Positions 33,395 to 42,300 of a stretch of 64,000 nt of DNA are shown here, piece by piece. The position numbers and the translations under genes were made by a program. Below the pieces are notes generated by a model that worked only from the letters and a program-made list of their open reading frames with translations, was not told the DNA's origin and ran no database searches. This DNA is from Asticcacaulis solisilvae (GTDB lineage: Bacteria; Pseudomonadota; Alphaproteobacteria; Caulobacterales; Caulobacteraceae): the NCBI RefSeq assembly GCF_017875235.1, contig NZ_JAGGMI010000007.1:186001-250000 (forward strand), written 5' to 3'. Each line of letters starts with the position of its first letter. Within the stretch, counting starts at the first letter, position 1.

Positions 33395-33514
33395 GGGGTG
33401 TGGGGTCCGCGACCCCACAAATATTTCTTATTCCAAAAGAAAAGCCCTCGCCCTTAACGGGGCGGGGCTTTCTTTTGGATTAGGGAAGACTTGGGGCCGC
33501 AGGCCCCAAACCCC
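33395..33514 (-). repeat. Short dispersed element containing a nested terminator hairpin
   Basis: Read on the minus strand this matches 25319-25393: GGGGTTTGGGGCCTGCGGCCCC at one end and GTGGGGTC...GACCCCACACCCC at the other. In the middle, instead of TTCAAAAGAAAG alone, a roughly 46-base hairpin (33433-33478) is present. It fills the space between the convergent globin and ferredoxin reductase genes. Confidence 0.8.
33433..33478. terminator. Bidirectional terminator inside the dispersed element
   Basis: CCAAAAGAAAAGCCC pairs with GGGCTTTCTTTTGG with one bulged A. A- and T-rich flanks make it usable in both directions, for the globin gene and the ferredoxin reductase gene. Confidence 0.8.
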
Positions 33515-33515
33515 T

Positions 33516-34682
<1,167 letters not shown>

Positions 34683-34699
34683 TTAGCAGAGGTTACGGC

Positions 34700-35662
34700 A
34701 TGTCCAGGGATAGACTGCCGCCGCTGTCGGCGCTTCGCGTGTTCGAAGCGGCGGCGCGGCACGAAAGTTTCAAGCAGGCGGCCGAAGAACTGTTCGTCAC
34801 GCCGGGCGCTGTGTCGCAGCAGATCCGCCTTCTCGAGGAACATGTCGGCGTCGAGCTGTTCGTCCGCGACGGCCGTCGCGTGGTCCTGAGCGACGCCGGC
34901 AAGGCATCCGCCCTGATCCTCAAGGAAGCCTTCGAGAAGATGTTCGAGGCGACGCGCCTGATGAAGGCCGGCATCAGCAAGGGCCGCGTCACGGTTTCCG
35001 CCGCGCCCAGCTTCGCCGCCAAGTGGCTTATGCCGCGTCTCTACGAGTTTAGCGCCGCTAACGAAGACATCGACGTCTGGGTCAGCGCCGACATGCAGCC
35101 GGTTGACTTCGCCGTGTCCGACATCGACCTGGCCGTGCGCTACGGCAACGGCCATTATAACGGATTGCATGTCGAGCACCTGCTGGCCGAAGCCGTCGTG
35201 CCGGTGTGCTCGCCGCTGTTGTTCGAAGCCGCGCCGATGAAGAAGCCCGCCGATCTCGGTCACCACGTCCTGCTGCACGATGTCGGCTTCGAAGCCGACC
35301 CCAGCTGCCCGGACTGGGCCATGTGGCTCAAGGCGCACGGTGTCGAAGGCGTCGATGCGTCGCGCGGTCCGCGCTTCAACCAGTCGTCCATGGTCATTGA
35401 GGCGGCCGTGGCCGGCCGTGGCGTCGCCCTGGCCAAGCGCACCATTGCCGAGGCCGATCTCCAGGCCGGGCGTTTGATGGTCCTGTTCGACGAGGCCGAT
35501 GCGCCGCTGAACTTCGGTTATTACCTGGTGTGGCCGCAGACGCGCGAGCCCAGCCCGGCCCAGTTGCGCTTCATGGACTGGCTGCGGGCCGAGGCGAGAA
35601 ATGCCGAGCCGGCGGCGGGCGGCGCCAAGGAGCGCCCCGTGTTTGCCGCTCAGGATATTTAA
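34700..35662 (+). CDS. LysR-family transcriptional regulator, GcvA-like
   Basis: This is a 320-aa protein. The N-terminal winged helix (about 6-66) has LSALRVFEAAARHESFKQAAEELFVTPGAVSQQIRLLE; the effector-binding domain (about 92-300) has PSFAAKWLMPRL and DLAVRYGNGHY as in the GcvA/AmpR branch. It probably regulates the divergent ferredoxin reductase gene, itself, or the cysteine synthase gene beyond; no operator was identified. AGAGGT is the ribosome-binding site. A palindromic repeat pair follows downstream. Confidence 0.9.
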   Translation: MSRDRLPPLSALRVFEAAARHESFKQAAEELFVTPGAVSQQIRLLEEHVGVELFVRDGRRVVLSDAGKASALILKEAFEKMFEATRLMKAGISKGRVTVSAAPSFAAKWLMPRLYEFSAANEDIDVWVSADMQPVDFAVSDIDLAVRYGNGHYNGLHVEHLLAEAVVPVCSPLLFEAAPMKKPADLGHHVLLHDVGFEADPSCPDWAMWLKAHGVEGVDASRGPRFNQSSMVIEAAVAGRGVALAKRTIAEADLQAGRLMVLFDEADAPLNFGYYLVWPQTREPSPAQLRFMDWLRAEARNAEPAAGGAKERPVFAAQDI

Positions 35663-35690
35663 AGGCGCAGACCCATTAGGCGCAAACTCA

Positions 35691-35873
35691 CTTCGCCCTC
35701 CCCACCTGTGGGGAGGGGGGACCATTGGCGGAGCCAATGGTGGGCGGGGCTCATCACAGTTTGCTGCAAGCGCCATGACTTGATGGTTTTGTGTCTTTTG
35801 CAAATCGCGCAAAGCCCCGCCCACCATCTGCTCCGCAGATGGTCCCCCCTCCCCATGAATGGGGAGAGCGAAG
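35691..35873. repeat. Inverted pair of palindromic repeats (BIME/MITE-like)
   Basis: Two 61-base arms (35691-35751 and 35813-35873) are near-complementary and flank 61 bases of unrelated DNA. Each arm has two hairpins: CTCCCCA-loop-TGGGGAG and ACCAT-xxx-CGGAG-xxx-ATGGT. In the second hairpin, one arm has TGG/CCA and the other CTG/CAG, a compensatory change. It lies between the LysR-type gene and cysteine synthase, convergent. Confidence 0.85.
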
Positions 35874-35900
35874 GGGTTACTTTTCGCGACTCTCGACACC

Positions 35901-36905
35901 TTACGCAGCGGCCCCCGTATCCGGGAACCACGGCGGGGTCGGCAGGCCCTTGTCCTTCAGGAAAGCCGGATTGAAGATCTTCGACGCATAGCGGTTGCCA
36001 TAGTCGCACAGCACGGTGACGATCGTCTTGCCCGGGCCCAGGTCCTTCGCCATCTTCATCGCGCCGACGACGTTCAGCGCCGACGAGGTGCCCAGGCACA
36101 ACCCTTCCGTCTGGATCATGTCGTAGAGCACCGGCAGCCATTCTTCGTCCGATACCTGATAGGAGCGGTCGACGTGGATGCCTTCCAGGTTGGCGGTGAT
36201 GCGGCCCTGGCCGATGCCTTCGGTGATCGAAGTACCTTCGGCCTTCAGTTCACCGGTTGTGTAGTAGCTGTAGAGCGCGGCGCCGAACGGGTCGGCCAGG
36301 CCGATCTGGATGTCCGGGTTCTGGCCCTTCAGGTAGAGGCTCATGCCGCCGAGCGTACCGCCCGAACCGACCGCGCAGATAAAGGCATCGAGCTTGCCGT
36401 CGAGCGCCTTCATCACCTCGGGGCCTGTGCCCTCGATGTGCGCCTGACGGTTGGCGACATTGTCGAACTGGTTGGCCCATACCGCGCCCAGTTCCTGGGC
36501 CAGGGTGCCGGAATAACGGACATAGTTGTTCGGATTGGCGTAAGGGACAGCATCGACTTCGATCAGCTCGGCGCCAAGCTGACGGATGGCGTCCTTCTTT
36601 TCCTGCGCCTGGGTGCGCGGAATGACGATGACGCACTTGTAGCCAAGCGCATTGGCGACCATGGCCAGGCCGATGCCGGTATTGCCGGCCGTGCCTTCGA
36701 CGATGGTCCCGCCGGGCCTGAGACGGCCGTTCTTTTCGTGGTCGCGGATGATCCAGAGTGCGGCGCGATCCTTGATCGACTGGCCGGGATTAAGGAATTC
36801 GGCCTTGCCATAGATGTCGCAGCCCGTGGCTTCGGATGCCGCCTTCAGGCGGATCAGCGGTGTGTTTCCGATCAGGTCGACGACGGAATTGACAGGTGCG
36901 GACAT
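35901..36905 (-). CDS. cysK: Cysteine synthase (O-acetylserine sulfhydrylase family)
   Basis: This protein is 334 aa from the ATG at 36905 (a TTG five codons upstream is less likely). It has VVDLIGNTPLIRLKAASE, PLP lysine in PGQSIKDRAALW, substrate loop EGTAGNTGIGLA, phosphate-binding VGSGGTLGG and C-terminal GTSSALNV. It joins sulfide from the cys operon to O-acetylserine. The PGQSIKDRA variant and C-terminal RYASKIFNPAFLKDKG extension are of the subfamily common in Caulobacterales. A cystathionine beta-synthase-like role cannot be excluded. It is a single-gene unit. Confidence 0.87.
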   Translation of the reverse strand: MSAPVNSVVDLIGNTPLIRLKAASEATGCDIYGKAEFLNPGQSIKDRAALWIIRDHEKNGRLRPGGTIVEGTAGNTGIGLAMVANALGYKCVIVIPRTQAQEKKDAIRQLGAELIEVDAVPYANPNNYVRYSGTLAQELGAVWANQFDNVANRQAHIEGTGPEVMKALDGKLDAFICAVGSGGTLGGMSLYLKGQNPDIQIGLADPFGAALYSYYTTGELKAEGTSITEGIGQGRITANLEGIHVDRSYQVSDEEWLPVLYDMIQTEGLCLGTSSALNVVGAMKMAKDLGPGKTIVTVLCDYGNRYASKIFNPAFLKDKGLPTPPWFPDTGAAA

Positions 36906-37113
36906 GGGAATGGTTCTCAAAAAAGGTGAGGCTAGCTAACAAATTGCCGCCGTTTGCCCAAGCGATGGATTCTAATGGCGCGATTTAGTCGTCCTGCCAC
37001 GTAACGGCAAGAGCCGCGTGTCGCCGTGTAACCGGTGACAAACGCATGGCCTTTTTATTTTTCTGACGGTTATTTCAGGGCGGCTGACGGGCAACATGGT
37101 TATGGAGTTGTTA

Positions 37114-37365
37114 ATGGCCGTCCTCAGCTTTATAATATCCATACTCGCGGGACTGGGAGCGGGATGGATTGTTTACTATATAATGGTGGGAGGGCTTCGC
37201 ATGTCGGAAAACGATAATAAAAACAAGATAGTGCAGGAAAACGAGTCCCTGCTCGACCGCTTCGGCGTTGTTTGCTTCCGCGTGGCCAACAGGTTCGTGA
37301 TTTCGACACTGGGTGGCGCGCTCGTGAAACTTGTGCTCGGCAATCCCAAAACCCGCAAAGCCTGA
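37114..37365 (+). CDS. Small single-span membrane protein, unknown
   Basis: This protein is 83 aa from the ATG at 37114, which has GGAG six bases upstream; ATGs at 37096 and 37102 are alternatives. An N-terminal hydrophobic helix (about 3-25) is followed by a charged segment (MSENDNKNKI) and an amphipathic part ending RVANRFVISTLGGALVKLVLG. I recognise no family. It is probably an inner-membrane protein. Base composition at the start is slightly more AT-rich than the neighbours. It lies 77 bases before thrB on the same strand. Confidence 0.5.
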   Translation: MAVLSFIISILAGLGAGWIVYYIMVGGLRMSENDNKNKIVQENESLLDRFGVVCFRVANRFVISTLGGALVKLVLGNPKTRKA

Positions 37366-37442
37366 TTGACCTTGCGCGGACGGCAAGGCTCGCTCTATAG
37401 CAGACGCCTTACGTTTCCCAATGGATGCAGGTCCGCGCCAAA

Positions 37443-38414
37443 ATGGCTGTTTTCACTCCCGTTTCGCTGGATGATGCCAGAGCCTACCTGCGTGACTATG
37501 ACATCGGCGAACTGATCCACCTCGAAGGCATCGAGGAAGGCGTCTCCAACACAAATTTCAAGGTCGAAACGACGACGGGCCTCTACGCCCTGACTCTGTT
37601 CGAAGCCGCGACGCCGTGGGACGACCTGCCGTGGTTCATGGACTATACCCTCTATCTCGACCGCAAAGGCTATCCGGCGCCGGGGCCTGCGCTCAAGCGT
37701 GATGGCCAGCCCCTGGGCGAGATCAACGGCAAGCCGTGCGCCCTGATCAAGTGGCTGCCGGGCCGTTGGCCGCGCAATCCGGATGTGCGCCACGCCGCGT
37801 CGGCGGGCCAGTATCTGGCCATGCTGCACGTGATGGGCGGCGATTTCCCGCAAATCCGTGAAAACAGCATGGGGCCGCAAGCCTGGCCGGGCCTGATCGA
37901 GCGGTGTGTGCCGAAGGCCGAGGCCTCACCACGCGCCCAGGACGTTCTGGAGGATTTCCGCAAGGAGCTTGACTGGCTTGCCCGGCAATGGCCGACCCAG
38001 CTACCTAAGGGCGCCATCCACGCCGACTATTTCACCGACAATGTGCTGATGAGCGACGATGGCGAAGTCACGGGCGTCATCGACTACTACTATGCCTGCA
38101 CGGATTTCTACGCCTATGACCTGGCGGTGTCGCTCAATGCCTGGGGTTTTACGCCGGGCGGGCAGCCTTTGCCGGAGATGATCCGCGCCTTTGCCGGGGC
38201 CTATCACGCCGTGCGGCCACTGTCCGAAGCCGAGATTGCTGCCTTGCCGTTGTTCGCGCGCGGCTCGGCGGTGCGTTTTACCCTGACGCGGCTCTATGAC
38301 CTGCTCAACCACGATCCGTCATGGGTGGTGAAGCCCAAGGATCCGGAAGCCTTTTATCGCCGGCTGGATTATCACCGCGCGATCAAGGGCGGCCACGATT
38401 ACTTCAAAGCGTAA
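37443..38414 (+). CDS. thrB: Homoserine kinase (aminoglycoside-phosphotransferase-fold type)
   Basis: This protein is 323 aa from the ATG at 37443. This is the ThrB of Alphaproteobacteria and Pseudomonas with an APH kinase fold, not the GHMP type. It has LEGIEEGVSNTNFKVET (nucleotide loop), GAIHADYFTDNVLM (catalytic loop with Asp) and GVIDYYYACTDFYAYDLAV (metal-binding Asp). It phosphorylates homoserine, and threonine synthase (thrC) lies 3.9 kb away on the other strand. Its last 16 bases overlap the end of the convergent Sel1 gene. Confidence 0.92.
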   Translation: MAVFTPVSLDDARAYLRDYDIGELIHLEGIEEGVSNTNFKVETTTGLYALTLFEAATPWDDLPWFMDYTLYLDRKGYPAPGPALKRDGQPLGEINGKPCALIKWLPGRWPRNPDVRHAASAGQYLAMLHVMGGDFPQIRENSMGPQAWPGLIERCVPKAEASPRAQDVLEDFRKELDWLARQWPTQLPKGAIHADYFTDNVLMSDDGEVTGVIDYYYACTDFYAYDLAVSLNAWGFTPGGQPLPEMIRAFAGAYHAVRPLSEAEIAALPLFARGSAVRFTLTRLYDLLNHDPSWVVKPKDPEAFYRRLDYHRAIKGGHDYFKA

Positions 38415-39691
38415 GCCGGCGGGTCGTAGCGGCCGTGCCAGACGCGCACGGCGCTGGCATTGTCCTGCTTTTGCGCGTCGCTGAGCTTGCCCTGCAGCTT
38501 CCTCTGAAGCGCCACATGATCGGCCGCATCGGTATCACCGCGATTGTCCAGGCCTAGTTGCAGCCAGTAGTCGGCCTGGGCGTGTTCGCCTCGGGCGGCC
38601 AGGACCTTAGCCAGGTCCACCTGATAGGCCGAGACCGCCCGGGCGTTGTCGTCGCCGGTCAGGCGATGGCCGTTGTTGTTGGCGGCGCGCGTCAGCCAGT
38701 CGAGCCCTGCGCCTGTATCCTGCGTCGTGCCATGCCCGTTGAGCAGCGCCTTGCCGACCGCCGCCTGTGCCTCGACATCGCCTGAGGCGGCGGCGCGGAT
38801 GTACCACTGAAACGCCTGCGCGGCCGTATTGACGGCGCCCAGCCGGTCATCGGCATAGAGTCTGGCCAGCTGTACCTGCGCATCGCGGTCACCGGCTTCG
38901 GCGCGGGCGCGAACGCTGCCGGCGGCGCGGGTGTAGTAGATGACGGCCATGCCGCGGCGTTGGTCGCCCAGTTCGCCGGACTCGTAATGCCGGGCCGTGA
39001 TCAGCTGATGATAGTATTCGCCATCGTCAGCCACGGCCTGGAACCATTTTTCGGCGCTGGCCATGTCGGGCCTGACGCCTTCGCCGGTGAGATAGCGGTA
39101 GGCGACGGCTTCGGCGGCGCGGGCGTCACCGTCTTCGGCGGCCTTCAGGTCTTCCAGGTAGGCCACGCGCCATTCGGCGATGTCGGCGCCGTAACCGGCC
39201 TTGTTGAGCGCGGCGATTTCGGCCTCCAGCCGGGTATCTTCGCCATTGGCGTCCCTGACGCGCAAGGCCCAGCGCAGGCGCTCGACGCCGGCGGCCGGCG
39301 GCGCGTAGGCCTGGGGGGTGTCGCAGCAGGTGTTCAGTTCATAGATGGCATTGCCGCTGCCCATTAATGCCGCTTGCTGCAGCAGGCTCATGCCACCGTT
39401 CCAGTCGGCTGCGACGCCCAGTTCACCATCTCTCTTGATCATGCCCAGCACATAGGTCGCCTCGGCATCACCATGCGCCATCGCCTTCCTCAACCACGGC
39501 ATGGCGGCCTTGTCTTCGCGGCCGTAGAGCCAGGCGCCGAGTTCGGAAGTCGCGGCGTCATCGCCGGCATTGGCGCGGCTGACCAGATCTTCCGGCGCGC
39601 TTTCGGCCAGGGCCGGGCAAGCCGTCAACCACAGCCCGGCAAGCGCGGCCGCGCATATCGATCCTGTGATATTGTGCAACGTAAAGCCCAC
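38399..39691 (-). CDS. Exported Sel1-repeat protein
   Basis: This protein is 430 aa starting with GTG at 39691, with a signal peptide (cleavage near ALAES, about 29). Several Sel1-like/TPR repeats of about 36 residues are visible, for example GDAEATYVLGMIKRDGELG, AVAYRYLTGEGVRPDMASAEKWFQ and AAVGKALLNGHGTTQDTGAGLDWLT. Two adjacent cysteines (NTCCD) lie in a central insertion. Such proteins are protein-binding scaffolds, often in envelope stress or polysaccharide systems. No partner gene is adjacent. It overlaps thrB tail to tail by 16 bases. Confidence 0.82.
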   Translation of the reverse strand: MGFTLHNITGSICAAALAGLWLTACPALAESAPEDLVSRANAGDDAATSELGAWLYGREDKAAMPWLRKAMAHGDAEATYVLGMIKRDGELGVAADWNGGMSLLQQAALMGSGNAIYELNTCCDTPQAYAPPAAGVERLRWALRVRDANGEDTRLEAEIAALNKAGYGADIAEWRVAYLEDLKAAEDGDARAAEAVAYRYLTGEGVRPDMASAEKWFQAVADDGEYYHQLITARHYESGELGDQRRGMAVIYYTRAAGSVRARAEAGDRDAQVQLARLYADDRLGAVNTAAQAFQWYIRAAASGDVEAQAAVGKALLNGHGTTQDTGAGLDWLTRAANNNGHRLTGDDNARAVSAYQVDLAKVLAARGEHAQADYWLQLGLDNRGDTDAADHVALQRKLQGKLSDAQKQDNASAVRVWHGRYDPPAYALK

Positions 39692-39835
39692 CCTCGCCGT
39701 TAACCATTGGAAACGGGCATGGATGGAAGGCAGAGTCCAGATAGTGAGATGCGCTTATGCGTCTTTTAGGCAACGCTGTTGCGTTTGCAACTTTCCCGGC
39801 TTGACCGGCTATCGCGGATGGTAAATAAGGCCCGC

Positions 39836-39958
39836 ATGTTTACGAAAGCCAGCTATACCCAGATGAGCAAGCCGACCGTCTCGCAAGAGAACGGCGTTGA
39901 TGCACGCCTGCTGCGCCAGACCCCCGATTACAATCCGGGCTGTATCCGAAAACCATAG
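39836..39958 (+). CDS. Small ORF with own terminator upstream of rtcB
   Basis: This is a 40-codon frame (MFTKASYTQM to NPGCIRKP) ending TAG at 39956; an in-frame ATG at 39818 would make 46 codons. It has one Cys, is basic at the end and has no hydrophobic segment. A perfect 12-bp terminator with T-run begins 28 bases after the stop, so the segment is an independent short transcript, either a small protein or an RNA. The ribosome-binding site is weak (AAGG). I recognise no homologue. Coding is not proven. Confidence 0.4.
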   Translation: MFTKASYTQMSKPTVSQENGVDARLLRQTPDYNPGCIRKP

Positions 39959-39986
39959 GACCCTTAGCGTCCGATGTTTCGCATCC

Positions 39987-40018
39987 AGCCCTTTCGACCC
40001 GGTCGAAAGGGCTTTTTT
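39987..40018 (+). terminator. Strong terminator between the small ORF and rtcB
   Basis: AGCCCTTTCGAC and GTCGAAAGGGCT form 12 perfect pairs with a 3-base loop and six T bases. It ends 38 bases before the rtcB ATG, so it could act as an attenuator of rtcB as well as closing the upstream transcript. Confidence 0.9.
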
Positions 40019-40056
40019 GATTTCATTTCGAAAACGAGCAGAAAAGGAGAAAACAC

Positions 40057-41283
40057 ATGCAAGTTTTCCAAGGCGCCCGTGGGGGCTTGATCAAGGCGTG
40101 GATCGACGGTGTGGCCGTCGAGGATCAGGCGCGCAAGCAGCTCGACAATATCGCCGCCATGCCCTTCATCCATAAGCACGTGGCCATCATGCCCGACGTT
40201 CACTGGGGCATGGGCGCGACCATAGGTTCTGTCATCCCGACCAAAGGCGCGATCATCCCGGCGGCGGTCGGCGTCGACCTCGGCTGCGGCATGATGGCGG
40301 TGCGGACGACCCTGACCGCGTCTGACCTGCCCGACAATCTGTCGGGTCTGCGGACGGCGATCGAAGCGCGGATCCCGCACGGCCGGACCGACAACGGTGG
40401 TGTCAATGACCGCGGCGCGTGGGGTGAAGCCACTGAGGCGGCCAATGCTGAATTTTCGAAGCTTTCCGGCGAGCTGAAAAAGATCGTCGAGAAGCATCCG
40501 AAGATTTCACAGTCTGCGCAGCGGGCGCAGAACCACCTGGGGACGCTGGGCACCGGCAACCACTTCGTCGAGGTCTGCCTCGATGAAAACGATGCCGTGT
40601 GGATCATGCTGCACTCAGGGTCGCGGGGCATCGGCAACAAGATCGGCTCCTATTTCATCGAGCGCGCCAAGCACGAGATGAAGCGGTGGTTCATCAACCT
40701 GCCGGACGAAGACCTGGCCTACCTGCCGGAAGGCTCTGAGCTGTTCGGCGACTATATGGGCGCGGTGTCGTGGGCCCAGCGGTTCGCGCGGACCAACCGG
40801 GAACTGATGATGACGGCGGCGCTCGAAGCGCTTTCGGTATCCGTGCCGAAGCGGTTTACCTGCGACTGCGAGGCCGTGAACTGCCACCACAATTATGTGG
40901 CGCACGAACGGCACTTCGGTTCGGACGTGCTGGTGACCCGGAAGGGCGCCGTGCGGATCACGCCGGAGACGCTGGGCATCATTCCGGGCTCGATGGGCGC
41001 CAGGTCGTTCATCGTGCGGGGGATCGATGGCCAGCCGATGGCCGAGGCCCTGTGTTCGTGTTCGCACGGCGCGGGCCGGGCCATGTCCCGGGCGGAAGCC
41101 AAGCGCAGGTTCACCCTGGAAGACCACGCGCTTGCCACGGCAGGCGTGGAATGCCGGAAGGACTCCGAGGTGATCGACGAAACGCCGGCGGCGTACAAGG
41201 ACATCGACGCGGTCATGAAAGCCCAGGCCGACCATGTCGAGATCGTCCATACGCTGAAGCAGGTCGTTTGCGTGAAAGGCTAA
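40057..41283 (+). CDS. rtcB: RNA-splicing ligase RtcB
   Basis: This 408-aa protein joins RNA 2',3'-cyclic phosphate or 3'-phosphate ends to 5'-OH ends. The manganese and guanylylation residues are visible: PAAVGVDLGCGM (Asp and Cys), GTLGTGNHFVEV, MLHSGSRGIGN, HHNYV and the guanylate-accepting histidine in CSHGAGRAMSR. The length is that of the short RtcB type. AAAAGGAG gives a strong ribosome-binding site. No rtcA, rtcR or archease gene is nearby. The upstream terminator and small ORF may matter for its regulation. Confidence 0.93.
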   Translation: MQVFQGARGGLIKAWIDGVAVEDQARKQLDNIAAMPFIHKHVAIMPDVHWGMGATIGSVIPTKGAIIPAAVGVDLGCGMMAVRTTLTASDLPDNLSGLRTAIEARIPHGRTDNGGVNDRGAWGEATEAANAEFSKLSGELKKIVEKHPKISQSAQRAQNHLGTLGTGNHFVEVCLDENDAVWIMLHSGSRGIGNKIGSYFIERAKHEMKRWFINLPDEDLAYLPEGSELFGDYMGAVSWAQRFARTNRELMMTAALEALSVSVPKRFTCDCEAVNCHHNYVAHERHFGSDVLVTRKGAVRITPETLGIIPGSMGARSFIVRGIDGQPMAEALCSCSHGAGRAMSRAEAKRRFTLEDHALATAGVECRKDSEVIDETPAAYKDIDAVMKAQADHVEIVHTLKQVVCVKG

Positions 41284-41287
41284 TAGA

Positions 41288-41333
41288 AAGAGGTGGCATA
41301 GATGCCAGGTGGCATAGATGCCGCCTCTTTTTT
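41288..41333 (+). terminator. Terminator of rtcB built from a tandem duplicate
   Basis: AAAGAGG and CCTCTTT close a stem whose interior is two copies of GGTGGCATAGATGCC in tandem; GGCAT-AGA-TGCC is itself palindromic. A T-run follows. It lies immediately after the rtcB stop. Confidence 0.75.
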
Positions 41334-41361
41334 GCCGTCTGGAACCGGCTATAGTCCGGCC

Positions 41362-42300
41362 ATGCTGTCACGCCGTCACGCACTTCTGGGGCTGTCCGGT
41401 CTTTTCCTGCCGCAGGGGACGCAGGCAAAGGACGCGCTGCGCATTCCGATCCAGTTCAATGGGGCCGGTCTGCCGCATCTCGCGGTATCGTTCGGTGACA
41501 AGGGGCCTTATCGCTTTGTCATCGACACTGGATCGCCGGTCAATGGTATCAATGTCAAGCTGGCGCCCGAACTGGGGCTTATGGCCAGGACCAAGATCCG
41601 CGTCGTGGGTGTCGGTGGCGTCGAGATCAGTCCCGTCTATGTCATCCGCGATATCGGGATCGAAGACACCTATTTCTACAAGGAAATGCTTTTTGTCGGC
41701 CTGCGCAGGCCGCCTTTTGCCGACGCAAAAGGCATGCTGGGCGCGGGCTTCGTGACCGGCTGGCCGACGGAGTTCGATTTCGAAGCGGCCGAACTCCGCA
41801 TCCACGAAAATGGCAGGCCGGATTTCAGCGCCTATCACATGTTGCCGTCGCAGCGTCTGCCGCAAGATTCGAATGACGACCACAAGGTGCTGGTTGAAGT
41901 TACGCTCGATGGTATGCCGCTGAAGCTGTTCGTGGATACTGGCGCCAGTGCCGAAATCAGCCTGAACAGCGATTGCGTTACACGGCTGAAGCTATGGGAT
42001 CGTTATCCGGTCATCGCCACGGGACACACGCTCGATGTCAGCAGCGTCCGCGTGCCCCGCCGCACGGTCAAGGTCCCCAACCTTAAGCTGGGAGCGTACA
42101 CCATAGAAGCAACGCCCGTCAGCCTGGGTCAGCCAAGGACGGGGCCATTGCGCGGTGAACGGTCCGACGGTGTCATCGGCATGCGCACATTGCGGCGTTT
42201 CGGCATCTGCTTCGACGACGACCGGGGCTTTGGCTTGAAGACGCGCGATGGCGGCAGGACCTTGCCCTATTTATGGACGTTTAAGCCGAAAAGCCCTTGA
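41362..42300 (+). CDS. Exported retropepsin-like aspartyl protease
   Basis: This protein is 312 aa from the ATG at 41362. The N-terminus (LSRRHALLGLSGLFLP) resembles a twin-arginine-type signal. Two protease halves are present, each with an intact motif: FVIDTGSPVNGI and LFVDTGASAEISL, with hydrophobic-Gly segments near LGAGFV and GVIGM. Unlike the related protein at 25554, both motifs are normal, so activity as an internal pseudo-dimer is plausible. It probably works in the periplasm; substrates are unknown. It ends 20 bases inside the convergent thrC. Confidence 0.83.
   Translation: MLSRRHALLGLSGLFLPQGTQAKDALRIPIQFNGAGLPHLAVSFGDKGPYRFVIDTGSPVNGINVKLAPELGLMARTKIRVVGVGGVEISPVYVIRDIGIEDTYFYKEMLFVGLRRPPFADAKGMLGAGFVTGWPTEFDFEAAELRIHENGRPDFSAYHMLPSQRLPQDSNDDHKVLVEVTLDGMPLKLFVDTGASAEISLNSDCVTRLKLWDRYPVIATGHTLDVSSVRVPRRTVKVPNLKLGAYTIEATPVSLGQPRTGPLRGERSDGVIGMRTLRRFGICFDDDRGFGLKTRDGGRTLPYLWTFKPKSP

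Noticed and set aside
41288-41333. Tandem GGTGGCATAGATGCC units as a possible CRISPR-like repeat
   Set aside because: There are only two units with no spacer, and they fold into the rtcB terminator.
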